64,000 nucleotides of DNA from Mesorhizobium_G sp050247155. Lineage in GTDB: Bacteria; Pseudomonadota; Alphaproteobacteria; Rhizobiales; Rhizobiaceae. The translations under genes were made by a program, and so were the position numbers. The notes under the pieces were generated by a model. The model was not told the DNA's origin and searched no databases. It saw nothing but the letters and a program-made list of their open reading frames with translations. The DNA is taken from NCBI GenBank assembly GCA_050247155.1, contig JBFWUS010000023.1, positions 4,542 to 68,541 on the forward strand, written 5' to 3'. Below, one piece after another: positions 37,198-46,696 of the stretch (position 1 is its first letter; each line of letters starts with the position of its first letter).

Positions 37198-37460
37198 GGC
37201 GCCGGCGTATGGAGCATTTTGACAAGCCTCTCATTGGGCCGTGGCTCTTCGTCGAGTCGTGCAACAAACGCATCGAAATCTTCTCGGCTAACTTCGATAA
37301 GACTTCGATCGATCAACGCTTCCTCTGCCGCTGCTCGAGCCGCATCGAGAATAAAATCAGTCCGGTTCTTGCCTTTGGCACGGGCCGCGCGATCGATCAG
37401 ATTTCGATCGTCGGCCTTGATCCTAATGTTCAGAACGTCTCGTTTTGCTGCCTGGGTCAT
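37182..37460 (-). CDS. DUF1778 antitoxin (TacA-like)
   Basis: Ribbon-helix-helix antitoxin of 92 residues. Seen: KRDVLNIRIKADDRNLIDRAARAKGKNRTDFIL, the DUF1778 DNA-binding segment, and a toxin-covering C-terminus with FDAFVARLDEEPRPNERL. The ATG at 37460 gives this domain a normal start. A 6-bp inverted repeat (37494-37499 with 37507-37512, GTAATG/CATTAC) about 34 bases upstream may be its operator. Confidence 0.85.
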   Translation of the reverse strand: MTQAAKRDVLNIRIKADDRNLIDRAARAKGKNRTDFILDAARAAAEEALIDRSLIEVSREDFDAFVARLDEEPRPNERLVKMLHTPAPWEKT

Positions 37461-37518
37461 CGCGTCGCTCCTCAAGTTGAGCGATAGCACGGCGTAATGC
37501 CAATGTCATTACATACGA

Positions 37519-38145
37519 TCACGCCGGCGCGACGAAAGGCTGGCTGATTTCCTGAAACACCGGCATCGCCTCCAGCTTGGCGCAATGCGCCTGCAGCGCC
37601 GGAAAATCATCCATCGGGATCAGCCCCGGATGGGTATCCGTGGCATGACGCAGGGCGCAGGCGACAGCGATGTCGCAATGGCCGATGGCCTCGCCGAACC
37701 AGTAGGGCGTGTCGCGGCTGGTCCGGTCGGCATCGAGCTTGTCGAGCGCCGTCATAATCTGTGAGCGGCAGCGATCGACCCAGAATTGCGAGACGTCCTT
37801 GTGCAGCACCTTCTCATAAAACAGGCTCACCGCCTTGTCCGCCATGCCGGTGGCGAGCGCACTGACATGCAGCGCGCGATGACGCTCCGGCTCCGCCTGC
37901 GGGTACATACGCTTGCCTGCGGGTATGAGACTATCGACATAGTCGAGGATGAGATTGCTCTCGATCAACACATCGCCGTCGCTCAGCACCAATGTCGGCA
38001 CCCGGATCAGTGGGTTGTATTGCTGCAGCTTTTCGACATCGCCGGTGATCGACCAAGGTTTGTGCTCGAACGGGATGCCGTAGAGTTTCAGGGCGATACC
38101 GACGCGACGAACAAAGGACGAATCGTACTGGCCGATCAGGATCAT
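37519..38145 (-). CDS. Glutathione S-transferase family protein
   Basis: Protein of 208 residues: N-terminal thioredoxin fold (ILIGQYDSSFVRRVGIALK, VPTLVLSDGDVLIESNLIL) and C-terminal helical domain with IGHCDIAVACALR. The substrate is unknown. The start overlaps the present end of the upstream NCS2 permease frame by 4 bases, but that overlap results from a frameshift in the permease tail. Confidence 0.88.
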   Translation of the reverse strand: MILIGQYDSSFVRRVGIALKLYGIPFEHKPWSITGDVEKLQQYNPLIRVPTLVLSDGDVLIESNLILDYVDSLIPAGKRMYPQAEPERHRALHVSALATGMADKAVSLFYEKVLHKDVSQFWVDRCRSQIMTALDKLDADRTSRDTPYWFGEAIGHCDIAVACALRHATDTHPGLIPMDDFPALQAHCAKLEAMPVFQEISQPFVAPA

Positions 38146-39776
38146 GGGCTGCGCTCCGTTTGATCGATGCTTGCCAAACTCTCATGCGGCCAAGCAAGTC
38201 TCGCGCGTCGCGCCAGAAGCGACTGCTGACAGCAGCCGCCAAAGAAAAAGGCCCCGCCGGAGCGGAGCCTTCTTGTCCAGATGATGCCTGCGCTCAGTGT
38301 GCTTCGGCAGCCATCGCCGCTTCCTTGGCGCCGGCCTCGTCGAGCGCCGTTGAAGAAGAAGTTCAGGATCACGGCCGAGATGGTGGCGAGCAGGATGCCC
38401 GACTCGACCAGCGAGTGGATCGCGTGCGGCAGCCACATCTTGAAGTCCGGCGCGATGAGCGGGATCATGCCGAGGCCCAGCGACACCGCCACCACGAACA
38501 GGTTGTTGCGGCGCTTGGCGAAGTCGACGTGGCTCAGAATGCGGATGCCGGTCGCGGCAACCATGCCGAACATGACAAGCCCTGCCCCGCCGAGCACGAA
38601 GGTCGGCAGCGATTCCACCAGTACGCCCATCTTTGGCACCAGGCCGAAGATGATCAGGATGACGCCGGCGGCGACGCAGACGAAGCGGCTCTTCACGCCC
38701 GTCACGCCGACCAGACCCACATTCTGCGAGAAGCTGGTGTAGGGGAAGGTGTTGAAGATGCCACCGATGACGGTGCCGAGGCCGTCTGTGCGCAGACCCG
38801 CATTCAACGACTTAGGCGTAATCTTACGATCCGTCAGGTCGGCCAGCGCCAGGAACATGCCGGTCGATTCGATGAAGGTCACGATCATGACCAGCACCAT
38901 CGTAACGATCAGCACCGGGTCGAAAATCGGCATGCCGAAGTGGAAGGGCGTGATGAAGGCGAACCAGCCGGCTTCACCCATCTTGTCGAAATGCATCATG
39001 CCGAGCGCCGCCGTTATAGTCGCGCCGATGATGATGCCCAGCAGAACGGCGATGTTGGCGACGAAGCCCTTGCCGAATTTTGCGATCAGCAGGATCGACA
39101 CCAAGACGATGCCAGCGATGCCGATGTGCGACAGCGGTGCATACGCTGCGTTGTCGATCGTCGGCACCAGGGCCAGCTTTCCGGGGATAGCCGGGATCGC
39201 CGAACCGGCCTGGCCGGCAAGATCGGTGACCGTCTTCAGCCATTCAGCCTGGGCCGGATCGACGATTTTCGGCGCCGTCGGGCCGAAGGGCAAGCCGAAG
39301 ATCCAGTTGATGCCGACGCGCATCAGAGACACGCCGATGACCAGGATGATGGTTCCGGTCACCACCGGAGGAAAGAAACGGAGCATTTTGCCGGCCAAAG
39401 GCGCGATCAAAATGCCGATGAAGCCCGCAGCGATGATGGAGCCGAACAGGATCCTGGCGCCGTCGGGGCCTGGATTGCCGAGCGCGATGGCGACCATCGG
39501 ACCGACGGCCGCGAAGGTCACGCCCATCATGACCGGCATCTTGATGCCGAACCATTGGGTCGCGCCGAACGACTGGATGATGGTGACAAGGCCGCAGCAG
39601 AACAGATCCGCCGAGATCAGGAAGGCGACTTCCTGCGGCGTCAGGTTCAGGGCGCGGCCGACGATGAGCGGCACGGCGATAGCGCCGGCATACATGACGA
39701 GGACGTGCTGCATACCGAGCGCGGCTAGGCGCGGCAGGGGCAGCATCTCGTCCACTGGGTGGACTGCAGATGACAT
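38142..39776 (-). CDS. NCS2-family xanthine/uric acid permease, frameshifted at the C-terminus
   Basis: Nucleobase:cation symporter-2 with about fourteen membrane segments. Seen: LGMQHVLVMYAG (QH motif, first helix), GIKMPVMMGVTFAAVGPM, and the ESTGMFLALADLT segment. The ATG at 39776 follows GGGAGAAAATTTA; upstream frame to 39998 is not family-like. After NFFFNGA the frame changes to an arginine-rich, unrelated tail. Shifting by one base at about 38348 gives ALDEAGAKEAAMAAEAH and a stop at 38294-38296, the expected end. All membrane segments are before the shift, so the protein may still work. Confidence 0.85.
   Translation of the reverse strand: MSSAVHPVDEMLPLPRLAALGMQHVLVMYAGAIAVPLIVGRALNLTPQEVAFLISADLFCCGLVTIIQSFGATQWFGIKMPVMMGVTFAAVGPMVAIALGNPGPDGARILFGSIIAAGFIGILIAPLAGKMLRFFPPVVTGTIILVIGVSLMRVGINWIFGLPFGPTAPKIVDPAQAEWLKTVTDLAGQAGSAIPAIPGKLALVPTIDNAAYAPLSHIGIAGIVLVSILLIAKFGKGFVANIAVLLGIIIGATITAALGMMHFDKMGEAGWFAFITPFHFGMPIFDPVLIVTMVLVMIVTFIESTGMFLALADLTDRKITPKSLNAGLRTDGLGTVIGGIFNTFPYTSFSQNVGLVGVTGVKSRFVCVAAGVILIIFGLVPKMGVLVESLPTFVLGGAGLVMFGMVAATGIRILSHVDFAKRRNNLFVVAVSLGLGMIPLIAPDFKMWLPHAIHSLVESGILLATISAVILNFFFNGARRGRRQGSGDGCRSTLSAGIIWTRRLRSGGAFFFGGCCQQSLLARRARLAWPHESLASIDQTERSP
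38245..38274 (-). terminator. Rho-independent terminator inside the NCS2 frameshifted tail
   Basis: Stem 38248-38257 with 38262-38271 (nine pairs plus one G-U) and a 4-base loop; on the minus strand it is followed by a T-run (38249-38245). It lies 20 bases after the ancestral permease stop at 38294-38296, supporting that stop as the original end of the gene. Confidence 0.8.
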
Positions 39777-40243
39777 TAAATTTTCTCCCGTTCCAACCCG
39801 CGTCGCTCCTAAAATTCCTCGCAGCGGGAATGTTTTAGGATGACCATTTTTCGCTCGCCGTACTACCTGCGTCCAATTTGAAATGATCTGGAATTTTGGA
39901 CGAAAGTCGCAACCTGGAACGGTCGACTCAGCATGAAGCTCCTTTTCGGGTTGTGTGTTGAATCGATGCGGGCCGCGGCCTGCAAGCCCGTTATGCACTG
40001 CAATATTTTCAACGATGCATTGAAAGTCTTGTATGGTTTTTACGAAAGATGCCCTCTTGAAAGCTGAGCTAGTGCTCCCAACGCTTTGTTTTTATTGCGA
40101 TCGGGAGAAGCGACGCGCCAAGCCCTTGGCAGGTCATTTTAGCGACCGTCCATTAGCCAGCACTGACATTCATTGACAGCGAACCGGCTGCGGCTTCACG
40201 CTGCATAAGCATCAGGGTCACTCGCGTCAGGAAGGGGAACACC
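39777..40243. promoter_or_regulatory. 467-bp divergent control region of the two nucleobase permeases
   Basis: No gene is visible. The region is AT-richer than its surroundings. It holds an inverted repeat TTTCAA-N7-TTGAAA (40007-40025) near its middle, a possible binding site for a shared regulator, and a strong ribosome site (AGGAAGGGG) before the NCS1 start. I cannot place promoters firmly. Confidence 0.45.
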
Positions 40244-41698
40244 ATGACGATACCACCCGGTGCATCACCGCAACTCTACAATGAAGACCTCGCGCCCGCG
40301 AAAGAGCGCAATTGGGGGGCGTTTTCCATCTTCAACGTCTGGACGTCGGACGTGCACAGTCTCTGGGGCTACTATCTCGCAGCCAGTCTGTTTCTCTTCT
40401 GCGGCAGCTTCGTCAACTTCCTGCTCGCCATCGGCATCGGCTCGCTGATTATTTTCTTCCTGATGCACATGGTCGGCATCGCCGGTGTGCGCACCGGCGT
40501 GCCTTTCCCGGTGCTCGCTCGCGCCTCCTTCGGCATCTGGGGTGCGAATTTTCCGGCGCTGGTGCGCGCGGTCGTCGCTTGTTTCTGGTATGGCGCGCAG
40601 ACAGCCGCCGCGTCCGGCGCGATCGTTGCGCTGCTCATCCGCAACGAGGGCATGCTGGAATTCCACCAATCGAGCCACATGCTTGGCCACTCCACGCTGG
40701 AAGTCATCTGCTACGTCGTCGTCTGGGGCCTGCAGCTCCTGATCATCCAGAACGGCATGGAAACGGTACGCAAATTCCAGGATTGGGCCGGTCCGGCCGT
40801 CTGGGTGATGATGCTCCTGCTCGCCGTCTATCTGGTCATCAAGGCCGGCGGCTTCTCCTTCAATCACACGATCCCGATGGACGTGCTCTTGGAAAAGACC
40901 AAGGACGCCGGCGTGCCGGGCGTGCCTGGTTCCTTCGCCGCGCTCGCCGCTGTTGCCGCGATCTGGGTCACCTATTTCTCGGCGCTTTATCTGAACTTCT
41001 GCGACTTCTCTCGGTACTGCCCGAGCGAGCGGCAGTTGACGATCGGCAACGTCTGGGGCCTGCCGGTAAACCTTATCCTGTTCTCGCTGGTCGCCGGCGT
41101 CACCACCATCGCCGCGTTCAACGTCTATGGCGAAGTGCTGCTGCACCCCGACCAGATCTCGGCCAAGTTCGACAGCGTCTTCCTGGCCCTGCTCGCCGCG
41201 CTCACCTTCGCGGTTGCAACGCTCGGCATCAACGTTGTGGCAAACTTCGTCTCGCCGGCCTTCGACTTCGCCAACGTTTTCCCGAAGCACATCGACTTCA
41301 AGAAGGGCGGCTACATCGCGGCACTGATCGCCCTGGTGCTCTATCCCTTCGCGCCTTGGGAAAGTGGCGCCGCGCATTTCGTCAACATGATCGGCAACAC
41401 GATGGGTCCGATCTTCGGCGTGATGATGGTCGACTACTACCTCATCCGCAAAGGCCGGGTGAATGTCGAAGCGCTCTACCGCGAGGATGGCGAGTTCCGC
41501 TTCCAGAATGGCTGGCACGTCAATGCCCTGATCGCTGCCGGCATCGGCATCGTCTTCTCCTCGATCCTCCCCGGTTTGACCACTATCATGCCGGCCTGGT
41601 GGGGCGTCTATGGCTGGTTCTTCGGGGTGGCGATCGCCGGCGTGATTTATTACGGCCTGCGCGCCACCAAAGCCGGCATGGCGGCAAACCCGGCCTAA
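40244..41698 (+). CDS. NCS1-family nucleobase/allantoin-type permease
   Basis: Nucleobase:cation symporter-1 of 484 residues with about twelve membrane segments. Seen: NEDLAPAKERNWGAFSIFNVWTSD at the N-terminus, GVPFPVLARASFGIWGANFP, and FCDFSRYCPS. The family carries cytosine, uracil, allantoin or hydantoins; the exact substrate is not clear. It diverges from the NCS2 gene and ends with a terminator. Confidence 0.9.
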   Translation: MTIPPGASPQLYNEDLAPAKERNWGAFSIFNVWTSDVHSLWGYYLAASLFLFCGSFVNFLLAIGIGSLIIFFLMHMVGIAGVRTGVPFPVLARASFGIWGANFPALVRAVVACFWYGAQTAAASGAIVALLIRNEGMLEFHQSSHMLGHSTLEVICYVVVWGLQLLIIQNGMETVRKFQDWAGPAVWVMMLLLAVYLVIKAGGFSFNHTIPMDVLLEKTKDAGVPGVPGSFAALAAVAAIWVTYFSALYLNFCDFSRYCPSERQLTIGNVWGLPVNLILFSLVAGVTTIAAFNVYGEVLLHPDQISAKFDSVFLALLAALTFAVATLGINVVANFVSPAFDFANVFPKHIDFKKGGYIAALIALVLYPFAPWESGAAHFVNMIGNTMGPIFGVMMVDYYLIRKGRVNVEALYREDGEFRFQNGWHVNALIAAGIGIVFSSILPGLTTIMPAWWGVYGWFFGVAIAGVIYYGLRATKAGMAANPA

Positions 41699-41719
41699 GC
41701 CGGCCTTCGCGCAGGAGTG

Positions 41720-41756
41720 GCGGGCGGTGGCAGCAGTCACCGTCCGCTTCTTTTTG
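41720..41756 (+). terminator. Rho-independent terminator of the NCS1 permease gene
   Basis: Stem 41720-41729 with 41738-41747 (nine of ten pairs) and an 8-base loop, followed by TTCTTTTTGG. It lies 21 bases after the permease stop and before xthA. Confidence 0.75.
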
Positions 41757-41808
41757 GCCCTCGATTTTCGTCTGTGTGTCTGCCCATGATCATGCTAGGC
41801 AGGCGGTC

Positions 41809-42600
41809 ATGAAAATCGTGACCTGGAATATCAACGGCGTGCGCGCCCGCATCGGTAACCTCACCCATTGGCTGAACGAAAGCGCACCCGACATCGTCTG
41901 CCTGCAAGAGATCAAGACCGTCGACGACCAGTTCCCACGCGCCGAGATCGAGGCGCTGGGCTACAATGTCGAGACCAACGGCCAGAAGGGTTTTAACGGC
42001 GTCGCACTTCTGTCGAAGCTGCCGTTCGACGAGGTCAATCGCGGCCTTCCCGGCGATGAGACCGACGAACAGGCCCGCTTCATCGAGGGCGTGTTTTCGA
42101 CGCCGCGCGGGGCGCTCAGGGTCGTCTCGCTCTACCTGCCGAACGGCAACCCGATCACCGACGAGGTGAAGTTTCCTTACAAGCTGTCCTGGATGGCGCG
42201 GCTGGAACGCTGGGCAACGGAACGGTTGCTGCTCGAGGAACCGCTGGTGCTGGCCGGCGACTACAACGTCATTCCTGAACCTGAAGATGCGCGTCACCCG
42301 GAAAACTGGCTCAATGACGCGCTGTTCCAGCCCGAAACGCGGCAGGCCTTCCGCCGTCTCTGCGCCCTAGGTCTCACCGAGGCGGTGCGGGCCACGACCG
42401 ACGACCCCGGCGTCTACACCTTCTGGGATTATCAGGCCGGCGCCTGGCAGAAGAACAATGGCATCCGCATCGACCATCTGCTGCTGACGCCCGAAGCCGC
42501 CAACCGGCTGCGCGGCGCTTCGGTCGAAAAGCATGTGCGCGCCTGGGAAAAACCGTCCGACCATGTACCGGTAGCGATCGAACTGGACATGGCGGCGTAG
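41809..42600 (+). CDS. xthA: Exodeoxyribonuclease III
   Basis: AP endonuclease and 3'-5' exonuclease of base-excision repair, 263 residues. Seen: MKIVTWNINGVRARI, LQEIKT with the metal-binding Glu, GFNGVALLSK, LAGDYNVIP and the C-terminal SDHVPVAIEL with catalytic Asp-His. The ATG at 41809 begins the conserved N-terminus; upstream open frame is an overlap with the permease gene. Confidence 0.95.
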   Translation: MKIVTWNINGVRARIGNLTHWLNESAPDIVCLQEIKTVDDQFPRAEIEALGYNVETNGQKGFNGVALLSKLPFDEVNRGLPGDETDEQARFIEGVFSTPRGALRVVSLYLPNGNPITDEVKFPYKLSWMARLERWATERLLLEEPLVLAGDYNVIPEPEDARHPENWLNDALFQPETRQAFRRLCALGLTEAVRATTDDPGVYTFWDYQAGAWQKNNGIRIDHLLLTPEAANRLRGASVEKHVRAWEKPSDHVPVAIELDMAA

Positions 42601-42617
42601 CCTGGGGTAGCCAGGGC

Positions 42618-43790
42618 TCAGCGGCGGCGGTAGAGCACCCAGGTCAGGCCGAGATTTGCAACAGCAGCAGCCAGCAGAACCGCCAGCATAAGAGCGCTGC
42701 CGCCACCATCCAGCAGCAGTGCGCCAATGGAGGGCGCAAGCGCCTGAATGAGCAACGGAAGTGTCGCCAGACGGCCCATGATCAGCGCGTAGTCGCGCGA
42801 ATCGAACAGGACAAGCGGCAGCGTGCCCTTGGCGATAGTCATGATGCCATTGCCGGCGCCATAGAAAAGCAGCGCCAATGCCGTGAGCGATAGCTCGCCC
42901 GGCAGAAGGGCGATACCGCCTGCCATCAGCGCCACGGCCGCCGTCATCGCCCAGATCGGATGATAATTCTTGCCGACCGCCAGCTCGCCCAGCCGTCCAA
43001 TCACCTGTGCCGGCCCGACAATGGTCCCGAACGCCACCGCCGTGGCCAGATCGATACCTCGGCTTTGCAGCAACGTCAGCAAATGCACCGAAAGCATCGA
43101 GGCTATCATGGCTGCAAGCGTGAGAATCGCCGCGACCACAAAGAAGGTCAACGTGTAGGTCGACGTCGGCCTCATATTGTCGCCACTGACGGCATGGGTT
43201 GCGGCGTGCGTCGGCACGACGCGCGGCACGAAGAACAGATAGGCCGGAAGACTGATCAAAAGATAGGCGGCGGCATAGGCGAGGCACGTCGCCCGCCAGC
43301 CAAAACTCTCGACCAGAAACGCGCTGAGCGGCCAGCACACGGTGCTGGCGAAACCGCCATATAGCGTCACCCAGGTGATCGCGCCACGAGCATTCTCGCC
43401 ATAGAGCCGGCCGAGCGAGGAAAATGCAGCGTCGTAGAGACCGGTGGCCATGCCCAGCCCCACGATCAGCCAGCCCAGCAAATAGACCAGCAAGGTCGGC
43501 GCCATCGCCATGATGCCGAGACCAGCCGCCAAAAGCACCGCGCTCGATGCCAGCACCGGCCGGCCGCCGAATTTGTGGATCAGCCGCCCTACCAGTGGCG
43601 AAACCAGGCCGCTGACCAGCATGGCCAGCGAAAGGCCGCTGACCACCCAAGTGAACGACCAGCCGGTATCGTCGGCGATCGGTTTGGCAAGCACGGCGGG
43701 AAGGTAAAAGGTGCTGCCGAATGCAAGAATCTGGGCAATGCCAACGGCGGAGACGACAGCGCGGCTATAGGGTCGCGCGGCGGGTCTCAT
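42618..43790 (-). CDS. MFS transporter
   Basis: Major facilitator protein of 390 residues with about twelve membrane segments and the motif A-like GRLIHKFGGRPVL at about residue 67. It resembles monocarboxylate/oxalate-type MFS carriers only in a general way, so the substrate is left open. It is convergent with xthA, 17 bases apart. Confidence 0.82.
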   Translation of the reverse strand: MRPAARPYSRAVVSAVGIAQILAFGSTFYLPAVLAKPIADDTGWSFTWVVSGLSLAMLVSGLVSPLVGRLIHKFGGRPVLASSAVLLAAGLGIMAMAPTLLVYLLGWLIVGLGMATGLYDAAFSSLGRLYGENARGAITWVTLYGGFASTVCWPLSAFLVESFGWRATCLAYAAAYLLISLPAYLFFVPRVVPTHAATHAVSGDNMRPTSTYTLTFFVVAAILTLAAMIASMLSVHLLTLLQSRGIDLATAVAFGTIVGPAQVIGRLGELAVGKNYHPIWAMTAAVALMAGGIALLPGELSLTALALLFYGAGNGIMTIAKGTLPLVLFDSRDYALIMGRLATLPLLIQALAPSIGALLLDGGGSALMLAVLLAAAVANLGLTWVLYRRR

Positions 43791-43899
43791 GCGTGATCGG
43801 GGACGAAAAGGATGGCCGGCTCATCAAGCCGAATGTGCAGTCGCATTGCAAGCTATCCGACAATGATCCTGCGCCGACTACAAAGCCGGGACCGAAGGG

Positions 43900-44712
43900 T
43901 CAATCCTTGGTCGTCAGGATCTCATCCGACATTTCAATCGCCTTGCGCCGCTGATCCTCGTCGGTCAACGCAAAAGCCTCTTCCTGCATCGAGCGGATCC
44001 AAGGCCTGTCGTTGGGCGCGGCGCGCTGCAAGGCAGCCGTCATCATAGCGAGCCCGCGGACGGCCTTGCCGCTCTGAAACAACAGATTGCCAAGGGTCGC
44101 TTGAGCTCCGGCGTGGCCCTTTTCGGCGGCGAGTTGCAGCCAGCGGGCGGCTTGGCGGATACGCGACTTCGAACCGCTTTCGCCATCGAGCATCATGCGG
44201 CCAAGTTCGTATTGTGCCGCCGGATTGCGGTAGTTGGCTGCCGCGCGCATATAAAACTCCTGCGCCGCGACCGGATCCGCGTCGACCGGGCTGCCCGGAA
44301 TACCGCGCTTTGCATAGTCGCCAAGCGCCACCAGCGCGTCGGATACATAGCTGGCCTCCGGCGAACCGAATTCTACGTCACGTTCGACCAGCTCACTGTA
44401 GAACTTGAAAGCCTCATAGTCGTCCTGCGCAACGCCGTCGCCCTGCGCATACATGCGCGCCAGTTTCCACGTGGCGCCGATCTGGCCGTTCTCGGAGGCA
44501 CAGCGATAGGCGAAGGCGGCTTCGTCCTTGTGGCCCTTCTTGTAGGCCGAGAAGCCGAACTGGAAAACGGCCCAGGGGCTGGACTTTTCCTTGACCTCAT
44601 TCGTGCACTTGTCGTCGAACACCTTGTCGTCGAACGCCAGCGCCGCGCCAGCCACGCTGAACGTGGCGACACCCGAAAATGCAAGAACGCGAACGAACTC
44701 AAATATCCGCAT
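43900..44712 (-). CDS. exoR: ExoR-like periplasmic regulator with Sel1/TPR repeats
   Basis: Exported repeat protein of 270 residues. Signal peptide of about 26 residues (ending ALA), then Sel1-like repeats: WKLARMYAQGDGVAQDDYEAFKFY, AQYELGRMMLDGESG and ARWLQLAAEKGHAGAQATLG. The C-terminal GNLLFQSGKAVRGLAMMTAAL block matches rhizobial ExoR, the periplasmic inhibitor of the ExoS/ChvI system that controls exopolysaccharide and motility. No exoS/chvI here. The start lies inside the end of ilvD (14-base overlap). Confidence 0.82.
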   Translation of the reverse strand: MRIFEFVRVLAFSGVATFSVAGAALAFDDKVFDDKCTNEVKEKSSPWAVFQFGFSAYKKGHKDEAAFAYRCASENGQIGATWKLARMYAQGDGVAQDDYEAFKFYSELVERDVEFGSPEASYVSDALVALGDYAKRGIPGSPVDADPVAAQEFYMRAAANYRNPAAQYELGRMMLDGESGSKSRIRQAARWLQLAAEKGHAGAQATLGNLLFQSGKAVRGLAMMTAALQRAAPNDRPWIRSMQEEAFALTDEDQRRKAIEMSDEILTTKD

Positions 44713-46423
44713 AGCAGTGCGTTTCTTTCGCCCCTCCCGGATGTGTCACCGCACCATCGCGCGCCGACCCTACCGTTTGGGCATATTTCCAGATCGCGCC
44801 GGACTGATAGTCCGTCATGCGCGGTTTCCAATTTCTTGCGCGCTCCGCCATCTCCTGGTCGGAAAGTGCAACATCCAGTGTGCCTTCAACTGCATTGATG
44901 GTGATGATGTCACCATCCTGCAACAGTCCAATCGGCCCGCCGACCGCTGCTTCCGGCCCGACATGGCCGATGCAGAAGCCGCGCGTCGCGCCGGAAAAGC
45001 GTCCGTCGGTGATCAATGCCACCTTGCCGCCCATCCCCTGCCCGTACAGCGCAGCGGTTGTCGACAGCATCTCCCGCATGCCTGGCCCACCTTTCGGACC
45101 TTCATAGCGGATGACCAGAACCTCTCCTTCCTTATAGGCGCGTTTGGTGACCGCCTCGAAGCACTCCTCTTCCGAATCGAAACAACGCGCCGGACCGGTG
45201 AACACCAGCTCCGACATGCCGGCGACCTTCACGATCGCGCCTTCCGGAGCCAGATTGCCCCTGAGCCCGACAACACCGCCGGTCTTGGTGATCGGATTGT
45301 TGGCTGGGCGCACGACATCCTGGCCGTCGTTCCAGGCAACGTGTTCCATGTTTTCGGCCAAAGTGCGGCCAGTCACCGTCATGCAGTCGCCGTGCAGATA
45401 ACCGTGATCCAGCATGGTCTTCATCAGCAGCGGAATGCCGCCGGCCTCGAACATGTCCTTGGCGACATATTTGCCGCCCGGTTTCAGGTCAGCCATATAA
45501 GGCGTACGGGCAAAAATCTCGGCAACGTCGAACAGATCGAATTTGATGCCGGCTTCATGCGCGATGGCCGGAAGATGCAGCGCGCCATTGGTCGAGCCGC
45601 CCGTCGCCGACACGACCGCGGCCGCATTCTCCAGCGCCTTGCGGGTGACGATGTCGCGCGGCCGGATGTTCTTGGCGATGAGTTCCATCACCTTCTCGCC
45701 CGAGGCATAATTGAACCGGTCGCGCATCTCGTAAGGCGCGGGTGCGCCGCAGGAATAGGGGAGCGCTAGGCCGATCGCCTCGGCGACGGTAGCCATGGTG
45801 TTGGCGGTGAACTGCGCGCCGCAGGAGCCGGCCGACGGGCAGGCATTCTGCTCGACTTCGAGCAGATCGGCGTCGCTGATCGCGCCGACGGAATGCTGTC
45901 CGACCGCCTCGAAAACATCCTGGACCGTGATCTGCCGGCCGCGATAGGTTCCGGGCAGGATCGAGCCACCATAGATAAAGATCGACGGCACGTTGAGACG
46001 CACCATCGCCATCATCATGCCCGGCAGGGACTTGTCGCAGCCGGCCAGCCCGACCAGCGCATCGTAACAATGGCCACGCATGGTGAGTTCGACCGAGTCG
46101 GCGATGACATCGCGCGACACAAGCGACGACTTCATACCCTGGTGGCCCATGGCTATGCCGTCGGTCACTGTGATAGTGCAGAACTCGCGCGGCGTGCCGT
46201 TGGCGGCGGCGACGCCCTTCTTCACCACTTGCGCTTGACGCATCAGCGAGATGTTGCAGGGCGCGGCTTCGTTCCAGCAGCTCGCGACACCGACCAAGGG
46301 CTGCGCGATCTCGGCCGCCGACAGCCCCATGGCGTAGAGATAGGAGCGATGCGGCGCACGCGCTGGACCCACCGTCACGTGACGGCTAGGCAGCTTGGCC
46401 TTGGAAATCGACCTGGCGTCCAT
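44699..46423 (-). CDS. ilvD: Dihydroxy-acid dehydratase
   Basis: Fe-S dehydratase of branched-chain amino-acid synthesis, 574 residues. Seen: cluster cysteines in VASCWNEAAPCN, AGCDKSLPGMMMA and SAGSCGAQFTANTM, and DGRFSGATRGFCIGHVGPEA. The length fits the shorter ilvD/edd group. ATG at 46423 begins the conserved region; frame upstream to 46579 is not family-like. The last codons overlap the exoR start. Confidence 0.93.
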   Translation of the reverse strand: MDARSISKAKLPSRHVTVGPARAPHRSYLYAMGLSAAEIAQPLVGVASCWNEAAPCNISLMRQAQVVKKGVAAANGTPREFCTITVTDGIAMGHQGMKSSLVSRDVIADSVELTMRGHCYDALVGLAGCDKSLPGMMMAMVRLNVPSIFIYGGSILPGTYRGRQITVQDVFEAVGQHSVGAISDADLLEVEQNACPSAGSCGAQFTANTMATVAEAIGLALPYSCGAPAPYEMRDRFNYASGEKVMELIAKNIRPRDIVTRKALENAAAVVSATGGSTNGALHLPAIAHEAGIKFDLFDVAEIFARTPYMADLKPGGKYVAKDMFEAGGIPLLMKTMLDHGYLHGDCMTVTGRTLAENMEHVAWNDGQDVVRPANNPITKTGGVVGLRGNLAPEGAIVKVAGMSELVFTGPARCFDSEEECFEAVTKRAYKEGEVLVIRYEGPKGGPGMREMLSTTAALYGQGMGGKVALITDGRFSGATRGFCIGHVGPEAAVGGPIGLLQDGDIITINAVEGTLDVALSDQEMAERARNWKPRMTDYQSGAIWKYAQTVGSARDGAVTHPGGAKETHCYADI

Positions 46424-46641
46424 TCTATCCTTGCCGCAGCCTGCGGCGCTCGTCCCTAGAGCGTCTGTTGTGACGCCTATCTCATCCGAGTGCTCCGGGT
46501 TTATGGCGGGAAAGCGGCGATTTGGGTGTTGGGCCAGGCGCGCGCGGGGGCCGCTGCAACGCTGTTGCAGAATCGTCACAATTTAGAGGGCAGTGTGGGG
46601 CTCCGGTCGACGCTGATTGGTCATCCGGTTGAATTCCAAAA

Positions 46642-46670
46642 AGAAAATGCCCGGCCGAGCCGGGCATTCC
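46642..46670 (-). terminator. Rho-independent terminator of the FadL-type gene
   Basis: Perfect 10-bp stem 46646-46655 with 46659-46668 and a 3-base loop; on the minus strand it is followed by a TTTTC run. It lies about 28 bases after the porin stop, upstream of ilvD. Confidence 0.85.
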
Positions 46671-46696
46671 GAGGCACTTACAATGAGCCTTTCAGC

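Noticed and set aside
38160..39728. 522-codon open frame on the plus strand
   Set aside because: Antisense to the NCS2 permease; composed of Asp/His/Arg-rich sequence from reverse-complemented membrane codons.
40265..41740. 491-codon open frame on the minus strand
   Set aside because: Antisense to the NCS1 permease with its clear membrane segments; no family-like motif.
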